A DNA stretch of 38,246 nucleotides from a virus. Below the pieces are notes generated by a model that ran no database searches, had not been told where the DNA came from, and worked only from the letters and a program-made list of their open reading frames with translations. Positions within the stretch are counted from its first letter, which is position 1; each line of letters begins with the position of its first letter. Location: the IMG/VR virus record IMGVR_UViG_3300034030_000018, positions 1 to 38,246 of that record. One strand, given 5' to 3'. Both the position numbers and the translations under genes were made by a program. Shown here in pieces: positions 35,160 through 38,246 of the stretch.

Positions 35160-35695
35160 TGGCCACCGCAGTTTCACCCGATGCCGCCGCCGAGCTGGCG
35201 CAGGCTCTCGGGCAGATTAGCGAGACCGTCACGGTCAAAGTGGGCGGCAAGCCCCGCGAGGTGACGGTCTCACCCTTCCGTCTTCGGCAGTTCTCCGCGG
35301 TCCTGAAGTGCGTCCAGCGGATGCGCGCCGCCGGGCTCATCGAGGCCCGGACCCTCAAGGAGATTGCGGAGGCCGGGGACGCGCAGGAGGCCGCCGGCCG
35401 GCTCGACATGCTCAAGATGTTTCTGGACGGGGGCGAGGAGGTCGTCAACGTCCTCCAGATAGCCGTCGCCGGGAAGATGAAGGCCGAGCACGTTGACGAC
35501 CTCGACCTCGCAGACGGCGCGCGCCTCGCGTCGGCGGTCTTCGCGGTGAACCTGGATTTTTTTTACCAGAACCGGGCGACGATTCAGGAGGCGCTCGCGC
35601 CCGCAATCGAGGCGGTGGAAAAGGTGGTGGACGAGGGCGCGGGGGCTCTTGGGCTGACGCCGCCGACCGACTCGTTGGGGCGGGCTACCGCCTAG
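35159..35695 (+). CDS. Tail assembly chaperone (gpG-like)
   Basis: A 178-residue protein from ATG 35159, which overlaps the previous stop; an upstream in-frame GTG is not needed. It contains ITVKVGGKPREVTVSPFRLRQFSAVLKCVQRMRAAGLIE-type sequence, VVNVLQIAVAGKMKAEHVDDLDLADGARLASAVFAVNLDFFYQNRATI, and a C-terminus ending SLGRATA. The pattern is that of tail chaperones whose gene is followed by a -1 frameshift extension. A slippery T TTT TTT at 35557-35563 lies 130 bp before its stop. Chaperones hold the tape measure during tail assembly. Confidence 0.85.
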   Translation: MATAVSPDAAAELAQALGQISETVTVKVGGKPREVTVSPFRLRQFSAVLKCVQRMRAAGLIEARTLKEIAEAGDAQEAAGRLDMLKMFLDGGEEVVNVLQIAVAGKMKAEHVDDLDLADGARLASAVFAVNLDFFYQNRATIQEALAPAIEAVEKVVDEGAGALGLTPPTDSLGRATA

Positions 35696-35856
35696 AAGAA
35701 GTACAGGAATTTACGCTCGCCCAGATTCGCCTCTTTTCCTCCTCCGCGACACGCCGCCTCCATCATGACGCCGCGCTCCTCGTCCACCTCGTCAGGGTCG
35801 GGGCGTGGGGCAAGCACGAAGACGTAGAGAAGCTGACGCGGGCGCTCACGGACTGA
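35159..35856 (+). CDS. Frameshifted tail chaperone (gpGT-like), -1 shift at 35557-35563
   Basis: After a -1 slip at T TTT TTT (35557-35563, in-frame GA[T TTT TTT]), the new frame is open with no stop to TGA 35854-35856. The product is about 232 residues. The extension first reads LPEPGDDSGGARARNRGGG, a flexible linker, then YRLEEVQEFTLAQIRLFSSS and ATRRLHHDAALLVHLVRVGA, a helical T domain ending in EDVEKLTRALTD. The T part has no start codon or ribosome site of its own, so frameshifting is the only sensible way to make it. This mirrors lambda gpG/gpGT. Confidence 0.85.
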
Positions 35857-35886
35857 GCCGCCCGCGCCGCTTCAACCCCTCCCAAC

Positions 35887-38246
35887 ATGGCGCGCACCCA
35901 ACAGGACATTCTCGTCAAAATCAAAGTCCTCCTCGAAGGGCTCGGGAATGTGCGCGCGCTCGCCGGACACGTCAAAGAGTTAAACGCGGGCGGGGGCCAG
36001 ACCGCCGCGCTCGCCGGAAACCTCGACCGCCTCTCGCTGGCCGTTGACCGCCTCGCGGCCGCCTCGGAGAAGGCGGGGAAGTCCCGCGGGGGCTTCGTGC
36101 GCTTCCTCGTCGGCGTCAACGCGGTCGTCGGCACGCTCGCCGCTCTCCCGCAAGCCTTCGCCGGGCTGGATAAGCTCCTGGACTTCTTCGACAACGTGGG
36201 CGGGGGCGTGGCCCAAGCCTTCGGGAAGGTGAAGGAGGCCGGCGCGTCCCTCTTCTCTTCACTCTCAGAGGCCGCCTCGGGGGTGGCGTCTCGGGCGGGC
36301 GCGGCCTTCTCGGGCTTAGGAAGCGCTGCGGGAGGTCTGGGCGCGGCGCTCGGCGCGGCTCTCCCCGCGGCGCTGGCTATCGGCGCGGCGCTCGCCGTCG
36401 TCATAGGCGTGCTGGCGGCGGCCTCCGCGGGCTTCCTCTCCCTCGCCGTCTCGGCCGGCGTGGGCGGGGCGGCGCTCCTCGCCATCGCGCAACGCGGGCT
36501 CGAAATCCAGCGACAACTCGAAGGCGTCCGGCTCGGGATTGCGGCGGTCATCACGTCGCTCGCCGACGTGAAGGTTGACGGCCTGCCCGTCGAGGGCGCG
36601 GAGAAGTTCCGCGCGGCGATGGCGCTCTCCGGCGAACAGTTGAAGAAGCTCCAGGTGGACGCCATCAACACGACGGCCACCTTCGGGCAGATTGCCCCGG
36701 CTTTTCAGGCCGCCATCGCGCCCGGCCTCGCCGCCGGCCTGACGCTCGACCAAATCCGCGCGACGACCGTGCGGATAGTGCAGGCGGCCTCCGCCATCGG
36801 CCTGCCGTTAGAGCAGGTCAATCAGGAAGTCCGCGCGATTCTCGAAGGCACGATTAACGAGGACGCCCGCCTCGCCAAAGTCCTCGGCATCTCTAACGAG
36901 ATGGTGAAGTCGTGGAAGGCGCAGGGGAAGCTCGCCGAGGAGTTGAACAAGCGCCTCGACGGGTTCGCGGTCGCCGGCGTAGAGGCCGCGCAGACGATGG
37001 ACGGGCTCGCCTCCAACATGCAGGAGGCTTTGGACGTCTTCTCTACGGAGGCCACCTCGCGCGCCTTCGGCGCCCTCAAGAGCGAGTTCGCCCGCCTGCT
37101 GCCTCAGTTGTTCGACTTCAAGGGCGCGGGGATACAGGCGCAGTTCAAGAGCCTGGCGAGCCTCGCCGACGACGTGCTGGTCAGGGTGGTCCGCATCGGC
37201 GGGGAGATAGCGCAGGACGTCCTCTCGGGGCTGCGCAGCGCCTCGGCGTTCGTCGAGCGGAACCGCGCGCAGATAACGGGGCTCCTGAATCAGTTGGGGC
37301 TCCTGCTGCGCACGCTCCTCCAAATCGTCGGGGTCTTCGCCCGGCTCGCCACCTCCTCGGCGACGTGGGGCAGCTCGCTCCAGGTCGTCCAGGGCGTCCT
37401 CGGGCTGATTAACGCCATCCTCATCACCATCCTCGACCAGTTCCGGCAGATGGCCCCCTACCTCCAGCTCGCCATCCTCGCCGCCAACCTCCTGCTTGCC
37501 TCGCAGCCCGGTTTCGCCGCGCTCGCGCGGGCGGGCACGCCGGGGGCGGGCGGGGCGAACCAGCAAGACCTCGACAACGAGACGCAGCGCCTCCGCGACA
37601 AGCAATCCGGCCGGCAGATAACCGCCGGGGCGATGCCTCGGGTCGGGGGTGGCGGCGGGAAGGGCGGCGGCGGCCGGCAGAGTCAGGTCAGGGAGCTTAC
37701 GCGCGCGCTCGAAGACGCGAGGATTGACACCGCGCTCGCGCGCCTTCAGGCCAAGTCCGACCTCATCAGGCAGAGCATAGAGGCGAGCGTCGAGGCGGTC
37801 AGGAACGGGCTCGAAGACTCCATCCTCTCCATCGGCGAAGCCTTCAGGCTTGAGGCCGCGCTCGCCGACAAGTTTCTGGCGGCCGAGCGCGAGCGCATCG
37901 AGGGGGAGATAAAGGCGGCCGAGGCGCGGCGCGACCTCGCCGTCAGGAACCTCGACAAAGACCTCTCGCCGCAGGAGCGCCGGCTCGCCATCGCGGCCGA
38001 GGACGAGAAGCTGGTGGCGCAGGTAGTGCGGCTCGAAGGGGAGCGCGACAGGCTCGTCCAGGAAACCCTCGACAAGAAGACCGCCCTGACCCGCGAGGAG
38101 GCGCGCGCCAGCGAGGAGCTTCAGGACACAATAGACGACATCGAGAATCAACTCGACGCGCTCTCCCGTTTCGGCTCCACGCGCGCTGAAGCCGCCGCGC
38201 GGGAGATTGAGGCGCGGTTCAGAGACACCCGCCTCCGCCTTGAGGC
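35887..38246 (+). CDS. Tape measure protein, N-terminal part (continues at position 2)
   Basis: ATG 35887 starts MARTQQDILVKIKVLLEGLG. The frame is open to the window end and resumes at base 2. Residues 1-70 are helical. About 150-200 are strongly hydrophobic (GAALPAALAIGAALAVVIGVLAAASAGFLSLAVSAGVGG), the membrane-insertion region common in tape measures. Residues 200-580 are helical, with another hydrophobic stretch (LNQLGLLLRTLLQIVGVFARL, then LQLAILAANLLLASQPG). A Gly-rich hinge lies near 585-598 (VGGGGGKGGGGRQ), then a long coiled coil (ELTRALEDARIDTALARLQAKSDLIRQ). No Shine-Dalgarno is visible. Start sequence MART-DI is also that of the protease-capsid gene. Confidence 0.88.
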   Translation, partial: MARTQQDILVKIKVLLEGLGNVRALAGHVKELNAGGGQTAALAGNLDRLSLAVDRLAAASEKAGKSRGGFVRFLVGVNAVVGTLAALPQAFAGLDKLLDFFDNVGGGVAQAFGKVKEAGASLFSSLSEAASGVASRAGAAFSGLGSAAGGLGAALGAALPAALAIGAALAVVIGVLAAASAGFLSLAVSAGVGGAALLAIAQRGLEIQRQLEGVRLGIAAVITSLADVKVDGLPVEGAEKFRAAMALSGEQLKKLQVDAINTTATFGQIAPAFQAAIAPGLAAGLTLDQIRATTVRIVQAASAIGLPLEQVNQEVRAILEGTINEDARLAKVLGISNEMVKSWKAQGKLAEELNKRLDGFAVAGVEAAQTMDGLASNMQEALDVFSTEATSRAFGALKSEFARLLPQLFDFKGAGIQAQFKSLASLADDVLVRVVRIGGEIAQDVLSGLRSASAFVERNRAQITGLLNQLGLLLRTLLQIVGVFARLATSSATWGSSLQVVQGVLGLINAILITILDQFRQMAPYLQLAILAANLLLASQPGFAALARAGTPGAGGANQQDLDNETQRLRDKQSGRQITAGAMPRVGGGGGKGGGGRQSQVRELTRALEDARIDTALARLQAKSDLIRQSIEASVEAVRNGLEDSILSIGEAFRLEAALADKFLAAERERIEGEIKAAEARRDLAVRNLDKDLSPQERRLAIAAEDEKLVAQVVRLEGERDRLVQETLDKKTALTREEARASEELQDTIDDIENQLDALSRFGSTRAEAAAREIEARFRDTRLRLE
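38130..38246. repeat. Terminal direct repeat (right copy)
   Basis: Same 117 bp as positions 1-117 with A at 38140 and 38147 where the left copy has C. It marks the artificial ends of a circular sequence. Confidence 0.93.

Overview
This window is a complete or near-complete circular phage genome cut open inside the tape-measure gene. The last 117 bases (38130-38246) repeat the first 117 with two mismatches, so the circular unit is about 38,129 bp. It is a high-GC siphovirus. Its head genes are lambda/HK97-like: a Nu1-like small terminase, a GpA-family large terminase, a gpB-type portal, an HK97-type protease fused to the capsid, and FII- and U-like joiners. Its tail-tip cassette has the order seen in gene transfer agents: DUF2460, DUF2163, NlpC/P60 peptidase, large tip protein. 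The host cannot be named. High GC, SD-led and leaderless starts, and coiled-coil and HicB-like families fit a Gram-negative soil or environmental bacterium, but this is inference.

Layout: 35887-38246 continuing at 1-1408 is the tape measure, followed by tail tip and fibre genes to 7692. Directly behind the fibre gene lies the C-terminal scrap of an XRE repressor, then about 780 bp of gene-free, hairpin- and repeat-rich DNA. Next come an unknown gene (8589-9119) and a YefM/YoeB-type toxin-antitoxin pair on the minus strand with duplicated promoter-operators. A minus-strand gene for a small secreted protein follows (10532-10957). A seven-gene minus-strand operon (14111 down to 11127) holds two HNH proteins, a stand-alone S24 (LexA-like) domain lacking the expected lysine, and a tandemly duplicated gene fused in frame through a G10 tract. 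A divergent promoter region (about 14112-14393) separates it from plus-strand genes starting with a MerR/Xis-like HTH protein.

The plus-strand early region (14394-19312) ends with a perfect 33-bp inverted repeat, an origin-like AT-rich stretch with seven DnaA-box-like sites (16292-16536), and a zinc-finger/primase-polymerase gene pair. After it come a membrane microprotein and terminator, a second secreted-protein gene sharing the promoter of the first, an orphan HicB-like gene and a coiled-coil gene. A 700-bp region with six copies of a 10-bp motif precedes an ExeA/MuB-like AAA ATPase, which overlaps a DNA-binding-like protein gene. That second gene carries about 14 copies of a 12-bp motif read in all three frames, which looks like an in-gene iteron array.

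The late operon (about 23300 to 38246 and on to 7692) starts with an extended -10 promoter and a leader containing a strong intrinsic terminator, suggesting antitermination. No integrase, recombinase or transposase was seen. With an origin, a primase-polymerase, an ATPase/DNA-binding pair with iterons and a toxin-antitoxin module, the best overall hypothesis is a phage-plasmid that persists as an episome.
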